Source: Desulfosporosinus fructosivorans (GTDB lineage: Bacteria > Bacillota > Desulfitobacteriia > Desulfitobacteriales > Desulfitobacteriaceae). From it: DNA of 64,000 nucleotides. Under the pieces are notes generated by a model, which was not told the origin of the DNA, did not search any database, and saw only the letters and a list, made by a program, of their open reading frames with translations. Made by a program: the position numbers and the translations under genes. The stretch lies in NCBI RefSeq assembly GCF_004766045.1, contig NZ_SPQQ01000005.1:124001-188000 (forward strand), given 5' to 3'. Of this stretch, positions 18,547 through 27,768 are shown one piece after another; the stretch's first letter is position 1, and the number at the start of each line of letters is the position of its first letter.

Positions 18547-19534
18547 TAATACGCCCCCCGCTCTCCATCAGGGCTTCGATGAGAATTCTTTCTGTTACTG
18601 TCTCTTGGCCTTCGAGAACAACCCTTTTGAGAGCGTCTCGGCAACCGCGAACAATTTCCGCTGCCGAATAATCACGACCAGTATCTAAAACCTTGTTCCA
18701 ATCATTAATCTCGAAATGAGCAACGGCCAACGTTGTTTTGATTAGTTTTTCGATCTCGTTTCTACCTGGTTTCGGTACTTCCAGTATTTCATCAAATCGA
18801 CGCCAGATCGCCGGATCAAGTTCCGAATCTAGATTAGTGGCACAAACAATCAAGCCTGGAGCATCGTAATCATCCAATAGTTGTAAAAAGCTATTGACAA
18901 TTCGTTTGATCTCGCCAACCTCTTGAGTTGCCATACGAGATTTGGCAATCGAATCACATTCATCAATAAACAAGAGGCATGGAGACTGACCTGCTGTCTC
19001 AAAGATTAAACGCAGGTTAGCCGCAGTTTCTCCTAAATAGGAAGATACCATGGAATCAAACCGAACCTTAATAAATTCTAATCCTGTGTTCCAAGCTAAG
19101 CGTTGTGCACCTAAGGTTTTTCCACATCCTGGTAGACCATAGAGCAATATTTTTTTGCGCGGCAAAAGTCCAAAAAGAGCCAGTCTTTCCCGGGCTGCAT
19201 ATTCTCTTTCAATGCGTAGAAAACGTTCTTCAACAGCTTGTGGAAGAATCATTAGATGTTCTAAACGATCATTCTGCACATGGGTAATTAATGGTAACTC
19301 ATATCGTCTACTTCTAGGCAAAACACTTAATCCAGATGGCTTCCCTTCGGTCAGAGGTACTGTGTTATGGCTAGACGAAGCCTTTTCTTTTAATAGATTG
19401 CTCAATTCTTTGGCCAATTCACCGTGACCTTTTTTGAATTCATCCTCAACAATTACCTTGGCCATCTTTTGTAGTTCCTCTGGCTTACCGTCGGAAATTG
19501 CTCTAAACAGCCTCTTCATTAATACGGCGTTCAT
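18539..19534 (-). CDS. AAA+ ATPase paired with S8 peptidase
   Basis: 331 aa. Walker A YGLPGCGKT near residue 135, Walker B LLFIDECDS near 189, and a classical FtsH/spastin-like ATPase core (FIKVRFDSMVSSYLGETAAN). Residues 1-100 are a helical, charged N-terminal region without a known domain, a likely sensor or adaptor. No protease zinc motif and no membrane segment, so it is not FtsH itself. Overlap with the peptidase gene implies co-translation. Predicted role: recognising a trigger and presenting substrate to, or switching on, the subtilase. Confidence 0.88.
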   Translation of the reverse strand: MNAVLMKRLFRAISDGKPEELQKMAKVIVEDEFKKGHGELAKELSNLLKEKASSSHNTVPLTEGKPSGLSVLPRSRRYELPLITHVQNDRLEHLMILPQAVEERFLRIEREYAARERLALFGLLPRKKILLYGLPGCGKTLGAQRLAWNTGLEFIKVRFDSMVSSYLGETAANLRLIFETAGQSPCLLFIDECDSIAKSRMATQEVGEIKRIVNSFLQLLDDYDAPGLIVCATNLDSELDPAIWRRFDEILEVPKPGRNEIEKLIKTTLAVAHFEINDWNKVLDTGRDYSAAEIVRGCRDALKRVVLEGQETVTERILIEALMESGGRISE

Positions 19535-19966
19535 CTTTACACCTCCCTTTGCCTATGAATCGACTAATCAAGATTTTTAGTTTCATCAATAAAGAAACCT
19601 CTTCATTTATTATACAATAATTTCTTCATAAGAGATTCATCTACATACCTCTTATTTCATTATTTTTTGTTAATTCTGCACAAACTACCTTCCTCTTTCT
19701 TACTTTTTACCAGCCGCCCCAATCTACTCCTTTTAATATTCAGAATTTCACTTTATTCAAGCTACATGTTGGATGGTCTTCCCATCTATTCTCATTTTCT
19801 TAGCACGGGCTCTCTGCATGATACTTTCTATCGCATAGCTTACCTCTGTGCAAATCATAACACTCAGCATTACTAATAAAAGGAGGAAGCCCTTCCTAGG
19901 TTGACTATTTACTGATCTGCAAATTTCCAAAGCTTTGTCACCAGTGTAGGACCTTCATTCTCTGAA
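19535..19966. other. AT-rich intergenic stretch
   Basis: 432 bp between two minus-strand units. It must hold the AAA+/S8 promoter next to 19535. The 60-70 codon plus-strand frames lack RBS and family features, so none is called. Confidence 0.5.
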
Positions 19967-20770
19967 TTACGCTATTTGCTCTTTAGAATTTTTTGCCGAT
20001 ATTATAGCCGACATCAGTAGTTGAGGAACCAAACACATAATAAAAATGATGACTAAGGCTTTAGGAACATTCTCAAACCCACCATAGCTGCCATTCACTC
20101 CGTGGTTGTATATGTAACAATTAATTTGGGTACCTACCACTAATAGAAAAAGTCCAACAAAGCTCGTTACCGTCGACACCAGACCAATTTTAACACTTCT
20201 GCTGATTCGATATAAGACAAGAAAGCTGATGACATTCGCAACAACCAAGAGCAGAACAAACCTAATACGAGGGGATACTTCGGCTAAGTAAATAGCTGTC
20301 AGGATAAACCCTTGACACCAAACTACGGCTTTACTTATCTTCCTTGGAGCAAAAATAGCTGCAAGTGAAACTATGATCACAAACACTCCGACTAAGTAAA
20401 TTAGTTCTCCTAGCAGTGGAATATACACCCCAAGCACCATTTGGTCTCCCACGCCAATAATTCGTAATAGACTGTAACCCATATCCGCTGTCCCTAAAAT
20501 ACCTAGAACTAAAAGTATTCCTAAAACCAAGCCAATAAGCCTAGGTCTATGAGCACGGTCTAGCTGCTCCCCGACAACGATAGGATCGCCCATCTCGGCA
20601 ATTGCCTTGTCTGTTGCCTCTTCTTCGTTAAATCCATCAATTACAAAGGCGTTCCTTTGATCAATAATGTGGTTATTAATTTCCTCTAAAACAGAAGACT
20701 GCACCTTTTTCCAACGTATCTGTTGGCGCACAGCTTCCAAATATTCGTTAATTTTAGTAGGCTGTTGCAA
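19967..20770 (-). CDS. Multi-pass membrane protein with HAAS-type N-terminal domain
   Basis: About 267 aa. I place the start at TTG 20770 because AGGAGG at 20779-20784 would overlap the GTG at 20779 but sits 8 nt from the TTG. Residues 1-65 (INEYLEAVRQQIRWKKVQSS, then MGDPIVVGEQLDRAHRP) match the 'permease prefix'/HAAS helical domain that pairs with PadR regulators. About six hydrophobic segments follow. It overlaps the PadR gene, the usual arrangement for PadR-controlled membrane proteins. Substrate unknown. Confidence 0.75.
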   Translation of the reverse strand: MQQPTKINEYLEAVRQQIRWKKVQSSVLEEINNHIIDQRNAFVIDGFNEEEATDKAIAEMGDPIVVGEQLDRAHRPRLIGLVLGILLVLGILGTADMGYSLLRIIGVGDQMVLGVYIPLLGELIYLVGVFVIIVSLAAIFAPRKISKAVVWCQGFILTAIYLAEVSPRIRFVLLLVVANVISFLVLYRISRSVKIGLVSTVTSFVGLFLLVVGTQINCYIYNHGVNGSYGGFENVPKALVIIFIMCLVPQLLMSAIISAKNSKEQIA

Positions 20771-21098
20771 AACTTGCACCTCCTAAAAGATCATTTACAG
20801 CAGTGGTATATATCTTCCATTCTTCCTTTTTCTCTTGCAAATGCTTACGACCTGTTTTTGTAATACTGTAGTATTTTCGAACCCTCGTATTATCAGCCGT
20901 CTCTTCATAAGAAGTGAGCATCTTTTTCTGTTCTAAAATGTGGAGTAGTGGATATAAAGTTCCTGCTTTCAACTCAAACGTATTGTTTGACTTTTTTCTG
21001 AGTTCTTCAATCATCTGGTAACCGTACATATTCGTTTCGTCAAGTAGCTTTAAGATAAGCATGGTAGTGCTTCCAGTTAAAAGGCTTTTATCAATCAT
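20754..21098 (-). CDS. PadR-family transcriptional regulator
   Basis: 114 aa. The winged-helix pattern MLILKLLDETNMYGYQMIEE then LKAGTLYPLLHILEQKKMLT and RKYYSITKTGRKHLQEKKEEW is diagnostic for PadR. Good RBS (GGAGG) before ATG 21098. Translationally coupled with the HAAS membrane protein. Directly upstream lies a perfect palindrome likely to be its own operator. Confidence 0.92.
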   Translation of the reverse strand: MIDKSLLTGSTTMLILKLLDETNMYGYQMIEELRKKSNNTFELKAGTLYPLLHILEQKKMLTSYEETADNTRVRKYYSITKTGRKHLQEKKEEWKIYTTAVNDLLGGASFATAY

Positions 21099-21110
21099 CT
21101 TCTTGCCTCC

Positions 21111-21157
21111 ATATATAGATGTTCTATATATCTATAATATATAGAACATCTATATAT
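21111..21157 (-). promoter_or_regulatory. PadR operator, perfect 20-bp palindrome
   Basis: Arms ATATATAGATGTTCTATATA (21111-21130) and its exact complement (21138-21157) with a 7-nt spacer, 13 bp upstream of the PadR start, overlapping the expected promoter. Contains the ATGTTCTATATA-type core consistent with an autorepressor site. Confidence 0.75.
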
Positions 21158-21169
21158 GTCAATACAAAA

Positions 21170-21455
21170 AATACAGGAACGTTTGAAACATTCCTGTACA
21201 ATAATCCCCTGTCGTCTAGAAGTTTCAACTATTGAGATACTGTTAGTCTTACCGCTTTATCCCACAACACTAAGCCACAAATCTACATCTTTTGAATAAT
21301 CCGGAGCGAAATGAGCTACTATTCCGGACCACGAGAGCCACAATTCCGGAATTTCAGAGCACACCTTCTGGCCTGAGAGCCATTTGACGATACTTCCTAT
21401 TAAAATGTAGATATACACTCAGGACGGGTGTAAATACATTTCATAGGAGGTCAAA
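21170..21455. mobile_element. Left flank/terminal region of the IS21 element
   Basis: Repeated TCCGGA/TTCCGGA motifs with GAG(A)GCCA blocks between about 21300 and 21390 look like the multiple transposase-binding repeats of an IS21 left end. The exact terminus and target duplication could not be fixed. Confidence 0.4.
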
Positions 21456-22991
21456 ATGACCAATTATCGAGAGATTCTTCGGCTAATTAGCCTAGGAATC
21501 AGTCAACGAAGCACCGCAGTGAGCTGCGAGTGTTCACGCAACACTGTCGCCAGTGTAGTGAAAAAGTCTGATGAGTTCAATGTTGTCTGGCCGTTGAACC
21601 CGGAAATGACGAATGGCGAGTTGCACAAGCTTTTTTACCCCGAATCATCCTTACCTTTAACCCGAAAGCGCCCGGATCATGAGTACATTTATAAAGAAAT
21701 GGCGAAAAGCGGAGTAACTCTCAGTCTACTTTGGAATGAATACTGTGAATCCTGCAGACTCAGTAATGAAATTCCACTCATGTATTCTCAGTTTTGCTAT
21801 CATTACCAACAATATGTAACGAAAACCAAAGCAACCATGCATATCGGACGGAAGCCTGGTGAGCAAATGGAGGTTGACTGGGCAGGCCAAACGGCAACTA
21901 TTATCGATACGGATACAGGCGCGAGCATTGATGCTTCTGTTTTTGTAACTGTCCTATCTTACAGTCAATACGCTTATGTGGAAGCCTTTCTGAACCAGAA
22001 CCAAGAATCTTGGATTACTGCTCATATCAATGCGTATAAATACTTTGGAGGCGCTACTCGTATCCTAGTGCCGGATAATCTAAAGACCGGTGTGGAACGA
22101 CCATCTTGGTATACGCCAGTCATCAACAAGTCCTATCATGAAATGGCAGAACACTACGGGACCGCTGTCATTCCGGCACGGGTGAGAAGGCCGAAAGATA
22201 AGGCCAGTGTCGAAGGGGCGGTTGGCATCATATCCACATGGATTCTTGCCGCGCTCCGTCGCCAACAATTCTTTTCTTTGCCAGAACTTAACATGGCGAT
22301 TCGAGAAAAGCTTGAGGTATTTAACACTAAACCCTTTCAGAAAAGACCGGGGAGCCGTCAGAGTGTATTTCGAGACGAAGAGAAAGCACTATTACTGCCA
22401 CTTGCTGCACCGTATGAATTGGCTGTTTGGAAGGTGGCAACGGTCCAATTCAACTATCATATTTCAGTGGATAAAATGCACTACAGCGTTCCATATGAAT
22501 ATATCAAACACAAGGTCGATGTGCGGATAACACGTAATGTGGTTGAAGTGTTCTTCAATAATCATCGGATTTGCTCCCACTCTCGATTGCATGGTCGTCC
22601 TGGACAATACAGTACGGTTGTTGAGCATATGCCGGAAGATCATCAAAAGTACACTGCATGGAATGCCGAACGCTACGTATCCTGGGCTAAAAACATCGGA
22701 GAATATACCACTGTGGTTGTGAAAGCGATCTTATCCTCTCATCGTATAGAACAACAAGGGTATAAAAGCTGTATGGGCTTACTTAAGCTAGCAGACAAAT
22801 ACTCGGTTAGTCGGTTAGAAGCAGCCTGTAAAAAGGCACTCTCCTACACGCCAAACCCTAACTACAAAAGTATTCAAACCATCATTCAAACGGGCCAAGA
22901 TAAAATCGTTAAAGAAGAGCCAGTTAACCCTGAAAACTCCACAAGCTTCGGCTTTACCCGAGGCGCAGACTATTATGGGAGGAATTCATAA
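21456..22991 (+). CDS. istA: IS21-family transposase IstA
   Basis: 511 aa. N-terminal HTH (ILRLISLGISQRSTAVSCEC) and the DDE integrase core (MEVDWAGQTATI; FVTVLSYSQYAYVEAF; RRPKDKASVEGAV with the final Glu) are intact. RBS AGGAGG lies before ATG 21456. Its TAA overlaps the istB ATG by one base, as is normal for IS21. Appears complete and potentially active. Confidence 0.95.
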   Translation: MTNYREILRLISLGISQRSTAVSCECSRNTVASVVKKSDEFNVVWPLNPEMTNGELHKLFYPESSLPLTRKRPDHEYIYKEMAKSGVTLSLLWNEYCESCRLSNEIPLMYSQFCYHYQQYVTKTKATMHIGRKPGEQMEVDWAGQTATIIDTDTGASIDASVFVTVLSYSQYAYVEAFLNQNQESWITAHINAYKYFGGATRILVPDNLKTGVERPSWYTPVINKSYHEMAEHYGTAVIPARVRRPKDKASVEGAVGIISTWILAALRRQQFFSLPELNMAIREKLEVFNTKPFQKRPGSRQSVFRDEEKALLLPLAAPYELAVWKVATVQFNYHISVDKMHYSVPYEYIKHKVDVRITRNVVEVFFNNHRICSHSRLHGRPGQYSTVVEHMPEDHQKYTAWNAERYVSWAKNIGEYTTVVVKAILSSHRIEQQGYKSCMGLLKLADKYSVSRLEAACKKALSYTPNPNYKSIQTIIQTGQDKIVKEEPVNPENSTSFGFTRGADYYGRNS

Positions 22992-23734
22992 TGGTTAACG
23001 AAACAACGATCAGCAAACTCAATGAAATGCGGCTCCCATCAATGGCAGAATCATTTCGGCAACAAATACAAGATCAATCCTTTAACGAATTATGTTTCGA
23101 GGAACGATTTGGCCTCATGGTTGATACGGAATGGGCAAGGCGAAAAAACAATAAACTCTCTCGGCTTATCCGCAAAGCAGATTTTCACTTTAGTCAAGCG
23201 TGCATTGAGGATATTGAGTATCATGCCGATAGAAAACTGGACAAGACTCAAATTACCCGGTTATCTACATGCACTTACATCCAAGAAAAGCACAACATCA
23301 TTATCCTCGGTGCATCGGGTGCAGGAAAGACGTACCTCGGCTGTGCCTTTGGCATTGCAGCCAACCGCAACTTCTATACAGTGAAGTACATTCGCCTACC
23401 TGATTTGCTGAATGAGCTAGCTGTGGCACGAGGAGAAGGCATCTACAAGAAGGTCATGAAACAATACAAACAAGTCAGCCTGCTCATCTTGGATGAATGG
23501 TTGCTTGTCCCGCTGACTGACAGTGAAGCACGCGATCTTCTGGAAATCGTTGAAGCGAGGCACAAAAAAGGTTCCACCATTTTCAGTTCTCAATTTTCCC
23601 CCGCCGGTTGGCATGGTAAAATTGGAGAAGGTACTTTAGCCGATGCCATCCTTGATAGAATTGTCCATGATTCCTATACAATCTTAATTGATGGTGAAGA
23701 TTCCATGCGCAAACGCAAAGGAATACAAGAATAG
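22991..23734 (+). CDS. istB: IS21-family helper ATPase IstB
   Basis: 247 aa. Walker A ILGASGAGKTYLG, Walker B LLILDEWLL and the DILDRIVHDSY/ILIDGEDSMRKRK C-terminus are standard IstB. It selects targets and stimulates IstA. Full length, coupled to istA. Confidence 0.95.
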   Translation: MVNETTISKLNEMRLPSMAESFRQQIQDQSFNELCFEERFGLMVDTEWARRKNNKLSRLIRKADFHFSQACIEDIEYHADRKLDKTQITRLSTCTYIQEKHNIIILGASGAGKTYLGCAFGIAANRNFYTVKYIRLPDLLNELAVARGEGIYKKVMKQYKQVSLLILDEWLLVPLTDSEARDLLEIVEARHKKGSTIFSSQFSPAGWHGKIGEGTLADAILDRIVHDSYTILIDGEDSMRKRKGIQE

Positions 23735-24029
23735 CAAGACACTTACCATCACTGACCGTAGAGAGCTGTGGATAGTGCCGCATTGTGGACAACCCTACGC
23801 TTAGTCGCTTCAGGTTGACCACAATGCTTGGACAAGCACTTTGGGGTCATTCTTAAAAGAGCTTGTCCACACTCTCCACAGCCCCGGCGGCAAGCACAAG
23901 ATTGTTATTGATAATACGTATAAAACGGGGATGGCTCGCTATCCGGAGGGGTTGCTCTCTTTTTACAGAGACATGGCTCAGTGACAACCGGAATGATGGC
24001 CCTCAAAGACCGTAATATTCAGTGAACTA
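23735..24029 (+). other. Right flank of the IS21 element and remnant sequence
   Basis: Contains repeated GTCCACA-type motifs (GTGGACAACC near 23783, CTTGTCCACACTCTCCACAG near 23863) that may be the right-end repeats. No intact ORF. Confidence 0.35.
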
Positions 24030-24197
24030 ATGGTAATTGATTTTTCAACCCTTGCTCAACAAAGCAAAAGCTATGATGATTACGTTAATAAAATGGAAAA
24101 CGAAGATGCGGACGGTTTATTCTATCTAGGAATTTGTATTTATGGAGCAAAGGAAGCGGTTAATAAAGTCACAGGAAATATTTCTACTCTAAAATAA
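24030..24197 (+). pseudogene. DUF2000-family protein, C-terminal fragment
   Basis: Frame of 55 codons reading VIDFSTLAQQSKSYDDYV and ending GAKEAVNKVTGNISTLK, the C-terminal third of DUF2000 proteins (usual length about 135 aa). The N-terminal part is missing on the IS21 side, so transposition or deletion probably truncated it. Confidence 0.6.
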
Positions 24198-24219
24198 ATT
24201 TGTAAGTTGAGGTAAATGT

Positions 24220-25128
24220 GTGAACAGTAAAATTAAAATAATATATGTTATGATAATTTGGGGTAGCATAGGTGTTTTTGCTCGGAATATTCCTGTTTCC
24301 CCGATACTACTTGCTTTTAGCAGGGCGATTATTGCACTACCAGTTGTTTACTTTTTTATTAGGAAGAATAAGCAACAATTATTTTCGTTTATCAAGAAAA
24401 AAAGTGCAAGGCCTGTAATGCTAAGTGGAATGTTGATAGGACTTGCATGGGTAGCACTTTTTATGGCTTTCCGCTTTACAAGTGTAGCCAATGCAACATT
24501 GGCATATAATATGTGCCCCATTTATGTGTTGATTTTAGCCCCATTACTATTAAAGGAAAAACTCTCATCTAAACAAGTTTTAAGTGTTGTAATTGCATTT
24601 TGTGGATTGATTTTGATTGTGGCAACATCGCTAAATATACAAGAAGCTAATTTAATGGGCATATTACTAGGCGCAGTGTCTGGAATGTTTTACGCTATTA
24701 TCGTGCTTATTAACCGTAAGTTTGGGTCTCATATTCCTACTGAATCAGCTACATTTATACAACTAATGATGTCAGCAGTAATTTTAGCCCCCCTAGTTCT
24801 ATTTGAAAGTCCAATTCAACAGTGGTCTTCATTAGATATACATGGAATTGTTATGTTGTGTATTTTAGGGATTGTACATACGGGGTTAGCGTATCAAATG
24901 TATTTTTCAAGTTATAAGGAGCTATCATCAGCAACCGTAGCACTATACAGCTACTTAGACCCTGTATTTGCTATAATATTCGGAGTAGCTATTTTAGGGG
25001 AACCATTTGGAATGTATCAAATAATTGGAGGAGCACTTATATTGGGATCAACACTGATTTCATACAAACATAAAAATTTAGTTATAGTAATAAATAATAT
25101 TCCAGGAGGTAAAAACAATGAATATTAA
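24220..25128 (+). CDS. EamA/DMT-family transporter
   Basis: 302 aa, ten predicted transmembrane segments in two repeated EamA halves (WGSIGVFARNIPVSP; GLAYQMYFSSYKELSSATVA). GTG start at 24220 with GAGG upstream. Such proteins export amino acids, nucleosides or drugs; the substrate cannot be told from sequence. It overlaps the next small gene by 11 nt and has a paralogue at 26688. Confidence 0.88.
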   Translation: MNSKIKIIYVMIIWGSIGVFARNIPVSPILLAFSRAIIALPVVYFFIRKNKQQLFSFIKKKSARPVMLSGMLIGLAWVALFMAFRFTSVANATLAYNMCPIYVLILAPLLLKEKLSSKQVLSVVIAFCGLILIVATSLNIQEANLMGILLGAVSGMFYAIIVLINRKFGSHIPTESATFIQLMMSAVILAPLVLFESPIQQWSSLDIHGIVMLCILGIVHTGLAYQMYFSSYKELSSATVALYSYLDPVFAIIFGVAILGEPFGMYQIIGGALILGSTLISYKHKNLVIVINNIPGGKNNEY

Positions 25129-25417
25129 CAATGTTAAGCCTTTTATTATCAATCCTTTTGAACTAAAAGCTATCTCTGCAACTGAAAAATTAGTTATTAA
25201 GGACACTCTAGATGACCGAAGCGGGACTACCGAGGTGTCCGGTTCAAGAAAAGCTTTCGAACTTATACTTGATTCTTCCCATTGGCAGGATCTCTCTCCT
25301 CTGACTCAATTGGAGGGATTGTCAGCTGATGAATGCGCACAAATCCATATAGCTTTTAGTGAAGCGATTTCAAGCGGGCTACAATCTTATGACGATACGA
25401 CAGGCAGAAGATATTAA
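25118..25417 (+). CDS. Small hypothetical protein
   Basis: 99 aa with strong RBS AGGAGG before ATG 25118, overlapping the EamA stop. Acidic, soluble, no recognised domain. A composite origin is possible: the last codons run into a carboxymuconolactone decarboxylase remnant in another frame. Confidence 0.45.
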   Translation: MNINNVKPFIINPFELKAISATEKLVIKDTLDDRSGTTEVSGSRKAFELILDSSHWQDLSPLTQLEGLSADECAQIHIAFSEAISSGLQSYDDTTGRRY

Positions 25418-25508
25418 AGAAATTATGTTATTACTAACTATTTATTCAGGATTTCCTTCAGCAATTAATGGAACAAATATTTTAAAAGAAGTTTTAAATG
25501 TAAGGTAA
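25389..25508 (+). pseudogene. Carboxymuconolactone decarboxylase-family C-terminal fragment
   Basis: 39 codons reading MTIRQAEDIKEIMLLLTIYS then GFPSAINGTNILKEVL. The pattern E(I/V)...L..Y(S/A)GFP(S/A)A.N is the C-terminal helix pair of CMD/AhpD-like proteins. The rest of the domain is absent. Confidence 0.55.
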
Positions 25509-25630
25509 AGATAATAATATCTAATAATTTATGAGCAAAATGATTATGAATAAATGCCTTGTGTTAAGTATTTTGTTTTGACGCAAGGTATTTTATTGTT
25601 CTGTGTACAAAATAAAACGAATCAAATTTG

Positions 25631-25688
25631 TTGACATAGTCCACAATCGGCTTTATATTATATATAGTGGACATAATCCACTATATAT
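25631..25688 (+). promoter_or_regulatory. Sigma-A promoter with MarR operator
   Basis: TTGACA (25631-25636), 17-bp spacer, TATATT (25654-25659), followed at once by perfect 12-bp arms ATATATAGTGGA (25660-25671) and TCCACTATATAT (25677-25688). A further TAGTCCAC half-site lies in the spacer. Fits autorepression by the downstream MarR domain. Confidence 0.8.
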
Positions 25689-25720
25689 CAAACGAAGCGA
25701 ATAACAGGAGGAAAAATAGA

Positions 25721-26638
25721 TTGTCAACATCAGCGGATATTGTTTCAGATATCAGAGAATTTAACCGCTTTTACACAAATATTTTGGGATTGTTGGACCA
25801 ACACATTTTGGATTCTGGCTATTCTTTGACAGAAGCACGGGTTTTATTTGAAATAAGTAAAACAAAGCGTTGTTTCGCAAACACATTGGTAAATCAACTG
25901 GGGATTGACCGCAGTTATATGAGTAGAATGATACTCAAATTTGAGCGAAATGGACTCATTACCAAAACCGTTTCAGAAACAGATACTCGCGTGAGTTATA
26001 TTCAGCTTACCGACAAAGGGTGGCAAGACTTTAACGATTTGAACGAGAAATCGAATGAACAGATTAAGAAACTGATTGAACCTCTTAGTGATGAAGCTTG
26101 CATTCAAGTTCATAATGCTATGAACACCATTAAAAGAAATCTGTTTATTACTGCGGATTCAATATCTATTCGTCCTTTTACCGCAAATGATATTGATTAT
26201 GTTATCTCCCGTCATAAAGCTTTGTACCGGTTAGAGCGTAATCTATCATCAGCTGCTTTTAGCAATTATATTGATGAAGGTTTTCGTGATTTCGTCCAAA
26301 ATTTCGATAAGGAAAAAGATTGCATGTTTATTCTTGAATATAATGAGAATCCAGCAGGAAGTGTTGCAATTAGACATGCAAATGAAAAAACTGCACAGTT
26401 AAGATATTTCTTTCTTGAGCCAGAAATGCGAGGTTGGGGTGCAGGACATAAATTGATTGATATGGCTTTGGAATTTTGTCGAGAAAAAGAATATCGACAT
26501 GTTTTCCTTTGGACGATAAGTGCTCAAAAGGTAGCAAGACATTTATATAAGAGCAAAGGGTTTGAAATAACACAAACCCACGAAAACAATGAATGGGGAG
26601 AAGTTGTTTTGGAAGAACGCTGGGATTTGGATTTATAA
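25721..26638 (+). CDS. MarR regulator fused to GNAT acetyltransferase
   Basis: About 305 aa. I use TTG 25721, 9 nt after AGGAGG; the frame from 25667 would begin inside the operator. Residues 10-140 are a MarR winged helix (LTEARVLFEISKTKRCFANT; GIDRSYMSRMILKFERNGLI). Residues about 155-305 are a GNAT domain (IRPFTANDIDYVISRH; RYFFLEPEMRGWGAGHKLID). The fusion lets the regulator acetylate, or sense, a small-molecule substrate. It sits between two EamA exporter genes, suggesting both respond to the same compound. Confidence 0.88.
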   Translation: MSTSADIVSDIREFNRFYTNILGLLDQHILDSGYSLTEARVLFEISKTKRCFANTLVNQLGIDRSYMSRMILKFERNGLITKTVSETDTRVSYIQLTDKGWQDFNDLNEKSNEQIKKLIEPLSDEACIQVHNAMNTIKRNLFITADSISIRPFTANDIDYVISRHKALYRLERNLSSAAFSNYIDEGFRDFVQNFDKEKDCMFILEYNENPAGSVAIRHANEKTAQLRYFFLEPEMRGWGAGHKLIDMALEFCREKEYRHVFLWTISAQKVARHLYKSKGFEITQTHENNEWGEVVLEERWDLDL

Positions 26639-26687
26639 AGGAAATGCAAAATACTCACCCATACTTTTAAAATAAGGGGAGCAACAA

Positions 26688-27587
26688 ATGGAAGCAAAAC
26701 TTAAAATAATTTTTTCTATGTCAGTTTTCGGAACTATTGCGATTTTCGTCAAAAACATTCCGCTTTCCGCTGGAGAAATTGCACTTTTCAGGGCGATTAT
26801 AGCATCTGTGGCAATTATCATATTTAAGCTTGCAATCGGAAAGAAAATTTTGTTCTCAGATATAAAAAAAGACCTTCCTATACTTTTTGTTTCAGGGGCG
26901 GCAATGGGCTTTAATTGGATTTTGCTATTTCAAGCATATAACTATACAACAGTTTCACTAGCCACATTAAGCTATTATTTCGCACCTGTAATTGTAATGG
27001 CAACATGCCCGATTTTGTTTAGAGAAAAGATGACCATCAAACAAATGGTATGCTTTGTTATGGCAACAATAGGACTCATTATGGTAATTGGTATTAACGG
27101 AATGGAAGAATCCAGTAACAATCTTATTGGTATAGGCTTTGGTCTTGGTGCAGCAGTACTTTACGCAACTGTTGTGATACTTAATAAGTTTATTAAAAAT
27201 GTTGCTGGCATTGACAGAACGCTTATACAATTTTTTGCGGCAATTATTGTGCTAACGCCTTATGTACTCACAACAACAGGAATACATATCACCAGTGTAA
27301 AGAATATTGGAATAATAAATCTACTGATACTTGGTACTGTTCACACTGGAATATCTTATGTTCTGTATTTTTCATCTCTTAAGGATTTAAAAGGTCAAGA
27401 GGCAGCGATTTTAAGCTACATTGACCCACTTATCGCTATAATTGTTTCGGTAACGATTTTGGGTGAATCAATAAACCTTTTGCAGATTACAGGTGGAGTG
27501 ATGATTTTAGGTTTTACGCTCTTAAATGAAATTAATATTAAATCAAGAAGGCTTTGTGATAGTGTTAACGACAAAAATCTGCGGTAA
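26688..27587 (+). CDS. EamA/DMT-family transporter
   Basis: 299 aa with ten hydrophobic segments in two EamA repeats. It is a clear paralogue of the 24220 protein (FGTIAIFVKNIPLSAGEIAL; VHTGISYVLYFSSLKDLKGQ). RBS GGGGAG before ATG 26688. It follows the MarR-GNAT gene by 49 bp and is probably in the same transcript. Confidence 0.88.
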   Translation: MEAKLKIIFSMSVFGTIAIFVKNIPLSAGEIALFRAIIASVAIIIFKLAIGKKILFSDIKKDLPILFVSGAAMGFNWILLFQAYNYTTVSLATLSYYFAPVIVMATCPILFREKMTIKQMVCFVMATIGLIMVIGINGMEESSNNLIGIGFGLGAAVLYATVVILNKFIKNVAGIDRTLIQFFAAIIVLTPYVLTTTGIHITSVKNIGIINLLILGTVHTGISYVLYFSSLKDLKGQEAAILSYIDPLIAIIVSVTILGESINLLQITGGVMILGFTLLNEINIKSRRLCDSVNDKNLR

Positions 27588-27729
27588 GCTATTATTCTCT
27601 GAATGAAGTAAATGAAATAGAAGAAGAGATGGACATGTAGCGAATTCATGAAGTATTAACAACTTCAAATTAGTCTAATTCGGGCAATCTTAAATGAAAA
27701 CGGCTCTACAACTATATCTAAGTTTCAAA

Positions 27730-27768
27730 TTGACAATTCTAATTTCATGTAATAATATAAGTTACATG
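27730..27768 (+). promoter_or_regulatory. Promoter/operator of the Rrf2 gene
   Basis: TTGACA (27730-27735), 17 bp, TAATAT (27753-27758). The ATG at 27766 lies 7 nt after the -10 box. CATGTAA (27746-27752) and TTACATG (27762-27768) form an inverted repeat around the -10 box. Confidence 0.75.
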
